Notes: a model not told the origin generated them from the sequence alone. Positions 11,393 to 23,700 are shown, numbered from the stretch's first letter. The stretch is DNA of 64,000 nucleotides from Rhizophlyctis rosea (GCA_027596075.1 JADGJC010000001.1:6796-70795); one strand, 5' to 3'. Numbers and translations are program-made.

Positions 11393-13362
11393 ATTCCCCA
11401 CATCATCATCAAAATCAGTAGCTTCGATTCGTATACTCTGTGAGCTGTATTAATCCGAGGAATCAAGTTTGTTTTGTTCTACTCTGAAGAAATTGATATT
11501 ATTAATGGTTTTTGTTGGCTCGGTTCTCTTCTTTTTATTTGAGGAAGTTCGTAGAGTTTCTCTCGATGAACTATGTTCAGTACAAGGGCGGCCAATTGAT
11601 ATTTTTTAATCGATGTGTTGGTTTTGGGCGCGGGTTGGATGGGGTGGTGGTGTCGTCGGTTGAAGTTGAGTTTGACGGCGACATATGGGGTTGTGTGGAA
11701 GCCGATATTTGAATCAGTGTGGGAAATTGAAATTTGGAGACAAGTTGGACTTGGACATGAAGGTTTTGACAGCTGCTACGCGACCCTTCAATGTTGTCAC
11801 AACACCGACTTGGCCTTCACGCTGCGACCTTTCAAGCAGAGTGGAGGACCGATGATGTTTTAGAGTGGGTGGTGGCGGCCAAGAAGGGTCATCCGATGAC
11901 TATGCATCCCCAATGTTCACTGATGCACCGGATGTAGCAATGGTCGTCTTTATATTCAATGCTTTCAGCAGCGAAGGATGAGTTTGTACTAATCAGCATA
12001 TGTATTTGTATGTCGTTTGCAGCATCCACAGCTTCGACTGTGTATGCAATTGCCGCAGCATCTGAATGTTGTCACATGGGTTACATACGCAAGTGCTTAC
12101 AGTTTCACATGTGAAGAGATAGTACCTCGCACCCCATGAAGCGCCACTACTTCATTCAGCGTTTGTACTTAACAGAAGGAGTCTGAAGTGATCTAGATTT
12201 TGACACCACTCGCCCAGTCGGCAAGTGGGGTGAAGGAAAGTATCAATAGAGAAGACTCGACCTCAAATCCGTTTTTTTGAGCCGTGACCGCTGCTGGAGT
12301 TCCTGATCATTCCCTTTTGATTGATGATTGATGGAGCACGCACGCATGCCCAATTAAACTCACGCTAATATAACATTACATTTCAGTGACTCATGGCAGT
12401 CTTGCTGATCACATTGAACCCACGTAAAATATCCATTGATGTAAGCTCATTACATTGTGCGGCCCACAAAGTTGAACAATTCAATACCTCACATTCAAAG
12501 TACCAAATCAGATCATATGGTGATCAAAGAGCGCACGACATTTGAGCGCTGCATGATTTTACCACGTTGTAAGTACCCATTAGTATATGATCGCTATGAT
12601 TGCCAGCTGCCATTGTCAACGAATTTGGTTCACGCACCTGATTGGCGTGGACCGGAAACAGGGCACTTGATCATAGTGTCGTTACCTCGGGCATCTACAT
12701 GGAATTGCGAATAATGCAAGCTGAGCAAAGTGCCAATGGATGATTTGCATATGTTGAACAAAGTGCAATCGAGGTCCTTTGGTTGCATCATGGCAAGCGT
12801 TCACGGGTTCGTCAAGCATCAAGGGGGCTTTGCAGTATGTCGTCCATGATCTTACATTACCTCCTCAGAGGCTTCCGTTTTTGCGAAGAAATAGGAAAAC
12901 GTTGAAAATCAGTAGGATCAAGGCGAGGACGGTAAAACTTCGCCACATTGAACATACATGCGCAATCATGCGCACTGTCTGCATGACAGACAGTCAACCG
13001 ATGCGTGACAGACAGTCAACCTAAGGAGCTGATGGCTTGGAAAGACTGTGCAGTTCGTGAGTGTATCAATGCAACCTTCAAAGGCAAAGGACACTTTCAA
13101 GTTAGTCAGAGAAGCAACCGATCCCGGATTTAAGTCTTGCGCGTGGGAGTCTCGCGTAACTCCTGGTGCCAGCAGGTTTACGACATCTCCGATGTACTCG
13201 TGAAAGCTCAATCACCGTGGTGCTGGCGCCGAAAAGGCTGTTCATGTCGCCCACGGTTTTATACACATACTGTTTGGTCAAATAAAGTCTTCTTGTGCAG
13301 CAGAAGATGTTGAAGTAAGATTATACTAGGCACATAAGGGGAACAGCAAAAAAAACCAAGAA
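11393..13362. other. Long intergenic region
   Basis: About 2 kb without a supportable protein gene. Near 12974-13021 there is a short inverted and directly repeated motif (listed separately). The rest is unremarkable and open frames are short and overlapping. Confidence 0.5.
12974..13021. repeat. Short inverted plus direct repeat
   Basis: A 16-base unit (tgacagacagtcaacc) occurs at 12984-12999 and again at 13006-13021. The first copy also pairs with the upstream actgtctg to make a small hairpin. Confidence 0.6.
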
Positions 13363-13465
13363 TGGCCTGGCCCGGATTCGAACCGGGGAATGCGAGACAC
13401 CTTCCGATAGATGTACAAGTACATTTACGAATGTGATAGGCATTTACCAAGTATACTACCAGGCC
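13363..13465 (-). tRNA. Probable tRNA gene with an insert, anticodon not resolved
   Basis: On the minus strand a 7-bp acceptor stem (GGCCTGG with CCAGGCC) closes perfectly. The T arm (CCCGG TTCGAAT CCGGG, 13371-13387) is perfect, and a four-pair D arm with GG in its loop (GTAT…ATGC) follows a standard TA spacer. The full span is 103 nt, about 30 more than a class I tRNA, so an intron after the anticodon is likely. A self-complementary ATGTAC-TT-GTACAT lies in the insert. I could not place a clean five-pair anticodon stem, so the isotype stays open and a tRNA-derived repeat is the alternative. Confidence 0.6.
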
Positions 13466-13695
13466 GAGTTGCGTGATTGTCGAAATCCTGGATGGTGTGG
13501 CTGGTGTGCAGCAGATAGGACCCGTGGCGTCAACGCGTTTGGAAGCCACCCCTCGCCCACTCCTTCCCGATCCCACCTCAAGTCCTTCCTGGCTCCTTCC
13601 CAGCTCACTCAGCTCCTTAAGCGTGCAAGTCAACACTTAGCAAGTTCAATAAATCTTTCCCTTCACACAATAAACTCTTTTCTTCAAAATACGGG

Positions 13696-15191
13696 ATGAC
13701 GGAACCAACAGGTGTAAAGCTCGAGCAGTTTCCTGATATCGGTCGGGCACTAGTGGCCACAAAGGACTTCGAGATCGGCGACCTGATCTTCGCCGAAACA
13801 CCTGCCCTGCAAGTCCCAACAGCCCTGCAAAACTCTGCAATATATAAGAAATTGTTGAAGGCCATAACAGAGATTGCGAAAGAGTTTCCTGGCGCTGGTG
13901 TGTCAGCTTCGATCCAAGCCACCTTGCTACTCACTTACAAGAAGCTTTCTGCGGAGGAGCGACGCGAGATCACGGTTTGTTGACGCGCCTGCTTGAGCGG
14001 GGAGGCAGCGGTTGGACGAACTTGCTCATTACCCGTGTCATCAAAGGAAGAATATGCCAGCGATACAACTGAAGACCATGTGCTGGCTCGCTTCACCCGA
14101 AAGGTTGCGGAGACCGTTCATGACTCAATATCCGAGTTCCAAGCCTTCACCAGTGACGAGTTGCAGAAGCTTTTGCTGGTCATGATCATCAATGCGATCG
14201 AGGTATCGGAAGGAAAGGGTTCTTTTGTGACCCTATGCCGATGGCAGTCCAAATTCGCACACTCTTGTTCACCAAAGGTAATGTCAATGGGGGAAATTTA
14301 TCAAAGTGGTGATGGTTTTGAATGTCATTTGTAATCGGCAGTCACATACCATTTTGGTGGGCAAAGAAATGAAGCACTATGCTCTTCAACCTATCAAGAC
14401 AGGCGAGATTGTCACGACCAACTACATCATACAAGATGACATTCGGTACAGTGAATTTTCAGTGCCAGCGTACCTCTTCCGCTCACTCATTGGATGATCT
14501 TCTCCATAGGGTATGCTGGACAACCCCCATGCGCCGTCAGAAACTCCTCAGCACCAAATCCTTCCTCTGCAAATGCACACGGTGCTCTGCCCCAGACACA
14601 AACCGCACGGCAAAATGCCCAAAATGCCAACAACCCGCCGCCACACCCATAGATCTAAACTTCGACGAAGTATATCAATGGACATGCTCATCCTGCAACG
14701 CCTCCCTCTCCGATACCGAAATGCCAATCCGCATGGAACAGCAACTCCAAACCTCCCTCCTAGAAGCCACCGCGGTCTTCGACGACGCTGCCCTGCCAAG
14801 CATAGAAGCATTTCAAAAAGCCATGGGCAAGATGGACATCGTGCATAAAATGGGCACAACAGTACTCGGCAGCGAACACTGGATTACAAACTGGCCGAAA
14901 CCGTTTCTGGCTAACAAGCTGATTGTGTCGGATATCAAGGCATGCAGTGAGCGGGCCATAGAGTGGATCGAGTGGTGTGGAAATCATATTCTACCTTACT
15001 TCCCCCATATTCATGTGAGGCATGTGTTGAGTCATCAAAAGTATTGTGAGAAGGGGCCAGTGCAGGAGAGATATTATCGAGCATTAGCTAGATGTAAACC
15101 ATGGATCAATGAAATCTTTCTTGGGGATCCTAGACTAGTGCAGCTTGGCACAACGGCATTGAAAGAAGCGGGGAGAAGGGGTTACCTGTAA
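13696..15191 (+). CDS. SET-domain protein (probable lysine methyltransferase)
   Basis: SET proteins move methyl from S-adenosylmethionine to lysine on histones or other proteins. Four exons (13696-13974, 14047-14277, 14342-14445, 14510-15191) give 431 residues. The N-terminal SET strands read GRALVATKDFEIGDLIFAE. The central part carries KFAHSCSPK, where most SET proteins have [RK]FNHSC-PN, and then a GEIVTTNYI strand (usual GEEL..SY). A Cys-rich post-SET/zinc segment follows (FLCKCTRC … CPKC … CSSC), then a helical C-terminal region. The layout is like SMYD/SET5-type proteins without a visible MYND finger. The Asn changes around HSC may weaken cofactor binding. The ATG follows a short 5' region downstream of the tRNA-like gene. 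Confidence 0.85.
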
Positions 15192-15455
15192 ATAGTTATG
15201 CGTGTACATAGGCAATGTATACATAAATCTATTGGCAAGCGTGGACGTTAGCTCTTCTTGATAAAGGGTCTCTTCGATGAACCCTTCCTGCACAACAAAA
15301 CTCAACCACACCCTTTAAATCATTCAAGAAAGAGGTTTACCAGCCCGAAAAATGGTATATATATATAATACAAGTTACAACAAAAGAGGCATAGAAGACA
15401 AGTGAAACTTTCACCAAGCACACCCATCTTCTTCTATTATCATCCAACGTCTTAT

Positions 15456-16572
15456 CTACAAAGCCGCCACCCCACCAGCAATCAACATCAACCCTCCCAT
15501 CATCCACCCCTTGTTCCGTACAATATCCCCACTTGACGCTGGTGAAGTGGCCTGAGCGGTTGCAGTGGCTTGGTTGGTGGCGAAAGTTGGGATGACTCCT
15601 CCGTTGAGTTGAGTGGTGGTGGTTGTGAAAAGAGTGGGAGAGGGTCCGGTGATGAGAGGGAGGGTGGACGTAGCGTTTGTGAGGGTAGTTGTAGGGATAA
15701 GGGCCGTATCTGTTCCGTTGAGGGGCGCGGTAGCGATGGAGGTAGTGGTAGAACCGGCTGCTGCCGTGTCGGTGGTTGTTGTTAGTGTGGTGGTAGGGGT
15801 ATCGGCAATTACCGACGGCGTAGCAGACGACGAGGTTTGTGCCGCTGGTACGACGCCGGTAAGGCTTTCGGTTGTGGTGGTGGCCGGTGGGACCGTGGAA
15901 GATGAAGTGGTGGTATCTGTTGTACCAATGGACGTACCTGCAGTATCGGTGGTGGTGGTTGAAGATCCGGAGGACGCGGTTGTGGAGGAGGAGGAAGCTG
16001 AGGAAGAGCTGCTGCTGGCGGCGCCAAAGGGGTTGTCGGTCCAGCCTGAGGGCGGGTTGCTCTGGACGTTGCCTTGTTGGACAGTGACGGGGTTGTTGGT
16101 CCGTTCGGTTGTAACAAGGCAGATTGCACTAATGGAACAAACACAGCAAACACGATGTGAGTAAACAACATATAGCAATTGTAAACAAAGACAGTATTTA
16201 CCTCGGATCGCCAGCATTCCTGCACTCATTTCTACTCCCCTGACATCCACTCCCGCTCGAAGCAGCCGACACGCTTCCCTGACAGATACAGTCCAATCCC
16301 CTCGTCCCACCACCCTGAGGAACATTCCAATCATCCTTGACCAATCCAGCAGAACTGTCTTGCGTCCCGGACATCACGTTGATGTAAACATTGGTCATGT
16401 ACTGATCGCGAGTCCCGGTGAAGCTGGATGGCGGTGCGGCGGGTTGCTTGCCGGATTTCACGCATACTGAACAAGTGGTAGGGAAGTATCCTTCAGATGG
16501 ACACTGAGCAGCGGCGAGCTGGATGGATCCTGCCACAGAAAGAAGGAGGAGAGATCTTGTCGAGACGTGCAT
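15456..16572 (-). CDS. Secreted Ser/Thr-rich GPI-anchored protein
   Basis: Two exons (16202-16572 and 15456-16128) give 347 residues. The protein starts with a signal peptide (MHVSTRSLLLLSVAGSIQLAAA). A Cys-containing domain of about 110 residues follows, with eight or so Cys (CPSEGYFPTTCSVC … CICQGS … CQGSRNEC … AICL). Then come about 180 residues of Ser/Thr stalk, and a C-terminal small-residue site plus hydrophobic tail (MMGGLMLIAGGVAAL) typical of GPI attachment. This is the usual layout of fungal wall or plasma-membrane mannoproteins. The Cys domain resembles small fungal secreted Cys domains but I cannot name it. The antisense strand shows long open frames only because of the ACN/TCN codon bias. 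Confidence 0.88.
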
Positions 16573-17163
16573 CTTGCGTTCCGGTTGCTAGAGTGGGTAT
16601 AATCCGTTCTGATAAGTCGCACGTTCACAATTTCCCGTTTACAACAAAGTTGCTACGTTCTAAACTTCTCTTGGATTTGAGGTTTCTGAGTTCTCGCGAA
16701 TTTCGTCCGGTATCCTCGCTTCGTTTTATGAAAATCGAAAAAACACAACAACACGGAGAGAGTGAGAGAGATGAGAGCTTCCAGATCGTTGGACTGCTGG
16801 GTGGATTGGGAATTTGGGCCCTTTCCCACAGCCTGGAGTCGATGACGCAGGAATGGCTTTCACAAGAACGAGGACCCAGTCGGATCGATGGGTTCTATGG
16901 AACAACATCCTTCATCCACAACCCGTTTGGCTTGCTACGGTGGCCCTGGAAGCTGTCCGACAAAACGGGCGCGGTGGAGGTGGCGACGTGGGCCAGGAGA
17001 ACCGCACAAGCCACTCGTAAACAAACAAGGAACGCGTCTGGCGTGTTTTGCAAGGGTCCACCATCAAAAAGAAACACAAAGGGGTTGATGATGAATAATT
17101 ATCAAAGTACAAGGTGTAAACTTATATACAACAAGCATGGTCTAGACTGAACAACGCGGGTAT
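16573..17163. other. Intergenic, promoter of the GPI-anchored gene
   Basis: About 590 bases between two minus-strand genes. A 217-codon plus frame overlaps it but also overlaps the GPI gene's first exon and has no protein character. Confidence 0.5.
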
Positions 17164-19117
17164 TTACTGCAAACTAGTCGCAAGCTGCATCTGAAGCTCC
17201 ATATTTCGCTGTAACAAAGCCTCATACTGCTCTGTAACGGCTCTAATCTCCCCCTCCTTCCTCAGCACCTCCTCCGTCAAGTTTTCAATCTCCCCTTGTT
17301 TGCCCGTCAGTGCGGCACGTAACTGAATAAAAGCAAAAGGTCAGAGATCTTGCATGTTGACAACGGAGGAAAGGGGCATGCAGGGCGGCCCACAATGCAA
17401 ACAACAACCCACCTGCAACTCCACCTGAGCTGCCTCCCTCAGTCGTCCCTTCTTATCCCCCTTCCCCATCCCATCAGACCGACAAAGATCCTCAATTCTT
17501 TCCTTCAATGATTGCTCCGCCATTTGGCTATCCCTCAATTGTTGAACAAGAGCCAGATTGGTTGTCCGTAATGATTCCAACTCCGATGTAATTGCTTTAA
17601 CATCGTCCGCCGAGATTCTCTCCGCTGACTTGACTTTCAATGCTTCGAGCTGGAGTCGTAGCGTTTTAACCTCCTGACGGGCGCCTTCGAATGCTTCGGA
17701 TCGTTCATTCAGTTGGGTGGTGATGGCGGCAAGGCGCTTGCGGTCGAGTTCGGCGATGTCGCGTAGCTCGTTGTACACTTTTTCTGCTTCGGCGCTGTGG
17801 GCTTCGTACTTTGCCTGAACCAAGCTTTAGTTTGACCACCCATTTGATAAGATGTCAGAGGCTATTTTACCTTCATTCTCAGCAACTTTGCGTTTTCTGC
17901 TTGTGCCGCATCCAAATCAGCGTTCATCCGTCGATATCTTTCTTCCATTTCAGCTGTCAATGCTACTGAGGAAACTAGGGTATTCTCCTGATCCTCTCTC
18001 TTGGCCTTTAGCACCTCCAACTCCTCCCTTAGATCAACATTCTCCGCAGTCAGTTCCGCAAGTCTCGTATCTAGTGACTCTATCCGTGATGCCTGTTCCT
18101 TAGACTCTGCAGCTTGACGTGATAGTGCGTCTTTACTGCGCTGCAACTCCGCCTTCAGAGCCTCAAGATCCCCGTCCTTTTTGCGTAACCGCGTAATCTC
18201 CTTCTCCCACTCCGCTACCGTCCTGTCTATTTCCTTATTTTTGTTTCGTAGACCTTCCACCTCTTCTTTCGCTTGTTTCCCCTTCTCCGCCTCCAACTTC
18301 CAATGATCCAAATCCACCACTAACTCCTCAATTTGCTTCTCCAACTGTTCCTTCCCTTTGCTTAATCTGTAAAGATCCTTCCCCATTGCATCGATCCTCC
18401 GTTTTTGCTCCTGTTCCGTTTCCGTCCGTGCGTCCCGCTGTTGCATGGTATCGTTCAAAACCCTCCGTAGGTTATCGTTTGATTCGCTCAGGCGAGAGAC
18501 TTCTATTACCATTCGATCGAGGTCCGTTTGGAGGTTTTGAGCTCGTTGCATTTCCGCTGCAAGAAGATGCGATTTTTGTTTGTTTTTTGTTTCCAATATG
18601 GCTAGCGCTTCTCTGAGGGAGTTGACTTCTTGCCGTAGGTTATAAGGATCCGTCTCGGAGATGGGGCTCGGCAGTGGGCTGGGCGCGCGCATGGGATGTA
18701 CAGGAAAAGCCGGGGGACTGAGGGGAGATATGTGTTGTGGGAACGCATTGATCGGTGCTGATGAAGACTCTACAGGCAGTAAAATTCAGGAAAAGCCTAA
18801 CAACTCCACTTTCATGATGACGTGCACACCTGTATTCAAGACCGTAAATTGCGGAACGTCAATACCAACTGGTGGGGATGATATCGGTCTGGGTCGCCGC
18901 ACTGGTGGCGCGTTGGGAGGAGGCCGATGGCCCTTATGATAGTACTAGCACACTCCATTAAAAAAGAAAATTCTTCTTCTCGTGATAACCATAGCGAAAA
19001 AAGGTCTCTTACCGGCACCATATTGTGTGCATTTACCTCCAGTGGTGGCGTCGGACTATGCCGCGCATCCAGAGAGTAGTTGACGTCGTGACCCGTCGGG
19101 ATATATAAGTTCGACAT
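17164..19117 (-). CDS. Long coiled-coil protein
   Basis: About five exons on the minus strand, starting MSNLYIPTGHDVNYSLD at 19117 (exon 1 19013-19117, exon 2 ending at 18932). After a Pro-rich, disordered N-terminus of about 110 residues, nearly all of the rest is heptad-repeat coiled coil (RQEVNSLREALAILETKNKQ onward), continuing through the exon at about 17410-17820 to …MELQMQLATSLQ and TAA at 17164. It has no motor, PH, FYVE or other globular signature. It could be a spindle-pole, centriolar, septal or trafficking scaffold. The coiled coil alone cannot decide. It is divergent from AAR2. Confidence 0.75.
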
Positions 19118-19495
19118 CGTCTGGATATGGTGCACGTTCCAACTTCGTGCTGTCCGTAGAGGTGGAGTCTTGTTCCTGTGCAATTTGACGTTGAGGAATC
19201 GTGATGGGAAAGAAGGCTGTAAAGGGAGTTGGTGAAGGCTCGGAAGCATCGGAGCGGCGTGCACAATTGCAGTGCCGCAAAATGCGTGCCCGCCTTCGGA
19301 TACACATAGTATATCCATGTATGGGTTGATGACAGGTGGGCTTCCAATATCACGTAGCCAAGCGCAGTGCACAAGGAAAACACCCTCAAATAACCCCCAA
19401 AGACAGCCAAGGGAAATGCGCAGCAGTTCATTTGTTCACATTCCGAAAATTCTAAAAATAACACACCTCGAACTGTCAATTGTTAGTATCCAGAG
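19118..19495. other. Divergent promoter region
   Basis: 378 bases between the divergent coiled-coil gene and AAR2. No gene or clear element seen. Confidence 0.5.
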
Positions 19496-20960
19496 ATGGA
19501 TCAAGCAACGGCCAACGCCTTATTTGAGCAATGTGCGGTCCTTCTGTTTCTGGACGCTCCGCCAAATATGGAGTTTGGAGTAGACTTCAACACATGGACC
19601 ACCGGTCCGCGCTTCAAGGGCTTGAAGTTCATTCCGCCTGGCTTACACTTTGTGTACTACAGGTAAGCTGGTGAGTTAGAGCACCCTGCCGTTGCACAGC
19701 TGCTGACAACATCATAGCTCGCTGAGTAAGTTCGATCAAGCCGGTGTCCGGGCTGGATTCTTCAAAGTTTTCTCTCCAAGAGAGGTATGACACTGCGAAT
19801 GCAAATGTCCAAAGTCACCGAATATTGATCAATGTGTAGATAGTCGTGAAGCAATGGAACCCTCAAACTGAAGACTTAAAGCTTGATACCGAACTGGATC
19901 CAGATCAAGTGGAGCGATACCATCTCAGTATGTATATTGCGGTAGTAGCTATCTGATGTGCCGAAGCGCTTACTGTACTCCAGATATCCGGGATTTCAAC
20001 CAATACCTAGGCTATTACCCCTTGATCCCTTCCGAAGAACAACCAATCAACACCTACCGCAAATGGATCTCCCTAACAACTCACATAACCACACATCTCT
20101 TGGAACGCGTCCTCCCCAAATCATGGAAAATCAGCGCCATGTCGAGCATATCAAGGTTCTCGGATGTGGATCTACCGAAGGAGTTTGTCAGTCGAGGAGG
20201 CGCAGCCCAGTCATCTTCCATCCCTGAAACGCAGTCATCAAATCAACTCATTCCAAAAGAAGTCGCAGAGGATTTCCGAATGCATTTCACCGACATGGAT
20301 CTGAAACGGTCGTTTCCGAAAGGCGCATCGGGAATGGACGTGACGAAGTATAGTCTAGATAAGAGTTTCTTGCTGGAAAAGTTATTGAAATCTAAATACA
20401 AAGGTAAATGTTCGAAATGTCCAGGTGAAAATGTCAATAATACTGACTTTGGAATCCCGCCAGATTACAAGGAGCTTCTGGGCGAACTTCAATTGTCTTT
20501 CATCATCTTCCTGGTGGGCCAAGTTTACGACGGTTTGGAGCAATGGAAGAACCTTGTGCAGCTGGTATGTCAATCGGATGAGGCAATAGATGATCATGCA
20601 AGCACATTGTTTCTCGAGTTCTTGGGTAAGCTTCCCTGCTCCTCCTTTAAATGGACAAAGCCTCTTCTCACATCTCCTCCTGCAGGCATCCTCCGCGTTC
20701 AAATCGAAGAATGCCCCGACGACTTTTTTCAATCCGACTTGACAACTGATAACTTCCTTCGCCACTCTCTAACATCTCTCGTTCGCACCGTCCAAGATCG
20801 CAGCGGTCGCGGCATCCCTCCAAATTTACAGAAATCTTTGGATAGTTTGCTCGATTATATACGAGACCGGTTCCAATGGGATTTACGTCATGACGTGCAT
20901 GTCATGGGCGAGGAGGAGAAAGAGGATGATGAATATGCTCCCGTTGTGGTTGATTTGTAG
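19496..20960 (+). CDS. AAR2: AAR2, U5 snRNP assembly factor
   Basis: Aar2 binds Prp8 in cytoplasmic U5 snRNP and is replaced by Brr2 before spliceosome assembly. Five exons (19496-19662, 19718-19784, 19840-19927, 19984-20625, 20686-20960) give 412 residues in frame. The last intron is a multiple of three and reads through, but its gtaag…tgcag ends and the restored FLG-ILRVQIEECPDDFF segment favour splicing. The N-terminal domain shows the family's FNTWTTGPRFKGLKFIPPG motif, then QYLGYYPLIP. The C-terminal half is helical. Length matches the family (about 350-400) with an acidic tail. The gene converges on TDP1 with only about 120 bases between the stop codons. Confidence 0.95.
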
Positions 20961-21081
20961 ATGAATTTGGGTTGGGGAAGAGGGAGGGTCCTTTTTCATG
21001 TACATATGCTTCATTTACACTTGCAGATAATATAATACCATGATACCATGCAAATGCATGATTTCGAGTAATCGACTGTCG

Positions 21082-22746
21082 CTACCCTACCGCTTTGATT
21101 CTTCCCAAATTGTCCGGCTGATCCCTCGGCAAATCCCACGTCCACGTCTCATCTTCTTTGGCATATGGAACCAGAGGCAAATCATACGGCAACCTCACCG
21201 TCACAACAACCTCTTCCGCTCTCTCGTCCTCTCCATCCCCCGTCTCTCTCGCCACGGGAATATGCTTCGCAACCCCCGCCGTAATATTCTGCATCCTCAC
21301 CTTCTGCCCCTCCACCTCCCTAAACAACTCCGGATAAACCAACACGCCCAACTCATAACTCCTCACCATCAACTGCGCCCCACCCTTCTCCAAACTTCCC
21401 CAAGCGGCCTTGGACAAATTCGCCGACGTCAACAAAAACCACGCCAACTCTCCCTCAGGCGTGACTCTACAAAACGTCTTGATGTGTGGCATGGCACGTT
21501 CCCTTCCTGCTTCCACGGCATGCCATTTATGCAAGAGCGGCCGCATGTACTTTTGCTGCTTATTCCAGTTTTTGGAGTCGAAGGGGATGGAGTTGCCGGC
21601 TGCCCAGCCTTCAAGGGATGTGCGAACGTTTTCGACGGTTGGGAAGACGAGTTTGAGGGGTGGTTTGCGGGTTGTTAGGTAGGATTGGTTGGATGTTGAC
21701 GCTGAAAGGGATGTGACGAATTCGTTTTGGAGCCAGTCGTCGGTGGGGCCTAGGGATCCTATGCTGGAGAATTGGGCTACGAGGAAGGAGGAGGGGTGTT
21801 TCAGAGCATCGGGAAGGGAGACGCGTTGGAGGGCTTTGCGGAGTTTCATGTGGCCCCATTTGTGGATTTCGGCGCCTATGAAGCGGCCTGGTGTGGAGCC
21901 TATGAGGACTGCGCGGACGGGGGTGAAATCGTATTGGCTGAGGGTGTCGCGCCAGGAATGGAGGAATTTGCCGTATGCTGAGAGGTAAGAGATCAGATCT
22001 TGTTCGAAGGTGCAAGGTGATGCTCCGGCTGCTTTAGGGTGGAGTAAAGGACTCATCCAAACCGCCTGTGTCTTCTTCGCCCAGTCCCTTGAGATCGCGT
22101 TGGCGGTATGAATGACAACGTGAAGGGTGTTGTCTTCGTATCTCAAGAAGAACGCTTTGGTGTGGTGCGTTCCGTATGCAATTGGTAGATCGGCCATTTT
22201 GATTCTGACGTTGGGGAATTGTTGAGCTTCTTCCATCAAGGAGTCTCTGCTTTCGCCGCGCAGACCATGCACGAGGTCGATTGGGATGGTACGGCGGTCT
22301 ACTGGTAGGTGCTGCATCATCCAATCAAGCTCAACCTGTATGACGATCTTTCAGCGCGTGGGCTTCAGCTGCCTCTGAATCCCTGAGAGATGGCTCACCA
22401 TGTAATTTAAACATAGCATTGATGCCAATTTTCCCTTGCTGAATATTTCGTTGAGGGACGTTGACCACACATTACAGTCCGAGGGCAGCGACTTCACACG
22501 CACAAGGCGGATACGTGGATCGACGTACTTTACAGAGGCCACATTGTTGGACGATTTGGCTGCCGACGACTTATGAGAAGGTTGGGGAACTGGTGAAGAT
22601 AGAGTTTGGGATGGGGTCTCGTTATCAGATGTGCAAACGACGGTCGTAGCATCCGAAGCGTTGCCGTCTACTTCGACAATCTCTACGCTCTCACGACGAC
22701 GCCGTTTGGCTTTTGGTGACTCTTTGGGGTTGCCTTCACGTTTCAT
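21082..22746 (-). CDS. TDP1: Tyrosyl-DNA phosphodiesterase 1
   Basis: TDP1 cleaves 3'-phosphotyrosyl bonds and so repairs stalled topoisomerase I adducts in the nucleus. Two exons (22399-22746 and 21082-22335; intron 22336-22398) give 533 residues. A basic, disordered N-terminus (KAKRRRRESVEI) probably carries a nuclear localisation signal. The phospholipase-D fold has both HKD-like motifs: GTHHTKAFFLRYED (His, Lys) and PHIKTFCR … LLTSANLSKAAWGSL (His, Lys, Asn). The segments LNYMVELDWMMQHLP and VLIGSTPGRF also match the family. Both catalytic motifs are intact. An in-frame extension upstream of the ATG at 22744-22746 exists but is not favoured. Confidence 0.95.
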
Positions 22747-23019
22747 GATGTGTTGCGATGAGATTGAAAGCGATGAGAAGGGGCTGGGAAAGATGATGCG
22801 CAGGCGACACTCGCGCAGCTGGTGTCTGTTTGGCCTGGACTTTTCATGGTCACACAACATGACTGCGGCAACACATCATCAAGATCCAAGAGGAACAAAT
22901 GTGCGGATGTGCTTCACACCTTTTGTGATTGTCATTCAAAAATCCCAGGCAGGAGTCGAACCCGCAGGGATATTTTTTTTGGTGGATCAGACCTTCCTCC
23001 TTCACATACATAAGTTACA

Positions 23020-23088
23020 CCCGCCAGCTGGACTCGAACCAGCATCTACTGCCCAAAAAGACAGTGCTTTTCCTTAAGCTACGGCAGG
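23020..23088 (-). tRNA. tRNA-like gene with a shortened anticodon loop
   Basis: On the minus strand: 7-bp acceptor stem (CCTGCCG with TGGCGGG, two G-U pairs), TA spacer, D arm GCTT…AAGC, a five-pair stem CTGTC/GGCAG, a five-base variable loop TAGAT and a perfect T arm GCTGG TTCGAGT CCAGC. The loop of the anticodon arm is only six bases (TTTTTG) instead of seven, so no normal anticodon can be read. It is either a damaged tRNA copy or has an unusual arm. Confidence 0.5.
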
Positions 23089-23537
23089 AGCCATCACCCT
23101 GTTGGGGTCAAGTCGAGCTTTGGGTTACAAAATACGTCCAAACATATCCTGACGAAAGCGCCGAAATATGGAAATGGCGGCGCCCTTCACAAACGAGTGT
23201 GTCACTTCACAAGTCTTAGCTCTGCCCCGCACCAGAGTATCCACCAGTGCATGTAACAGTGATGACAGTGGTTCCACCCATCCAACCCAGGTACACACAC
23301 ACCTGCCCACCTGTCCAGCCCACCCTTCGCCGAAGTTAGGGGTTGACTGTGGATAGAACACACCATCCATCCACCCCTATCGCGGGATGGATCGATGATG
23401 CTGATGGACCGCGAGGTACTTTGGATTGGACGTAACACGCGCCCCGCACTCAAGCAGGAAATAGCGTTGGATGGATCTGGAGAAAAAGAAGAGAAGATTG
23501 ATGGGAGGGGCAGCTTCGCTTTTATAGTGTTTGGTTG

Positions 23538-23609
23538 GTCCATCCGTGATTGCAGGTCCATCCGTGATTGCAGGTCCACCCGTGATTGCAGGTCCGTCCG
23601 TGATTGCAG
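23538..23609. repeat. 18-bp tandem repeat, four copies
   Basis: Four consecutive 18-base units (gtccatccgtgattgcag and near-identical variants) run from 23538 to 23609 with changes only in the third to eighth bases. They lie outside any gene, 90 bases before a TATA box. Confidence 0.85.
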
Positions 23610-23700
23610 GTTGCACTGCGCCAGTGACTTGACCTCAAAATTGTCAGGGTCGAATCACGGGATCGCCAATCCTACCCATGCTCAGACCCATCCCACACTC

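Noticed and set aside
15613..16164. Long plus-strand frame rich in Val and Gly
   Set aside because: It is antisense to the Ser/Thr-rich stalk of the GPI-anchored protein and results from its codon bias.
22951..22975. Possible second tRNA on the minus strand next to 23020
   Set aside because: A T-arm-like stem (GCGGG…CCTGC) is present but no matching 5' acceptor or anticodon arm was found.
23538..23609. CRISPR-like array
   Set aside because: The 18-bp units are contiguous with no spacers, in eukaryotic DNA; it is a plain tandem repeat.
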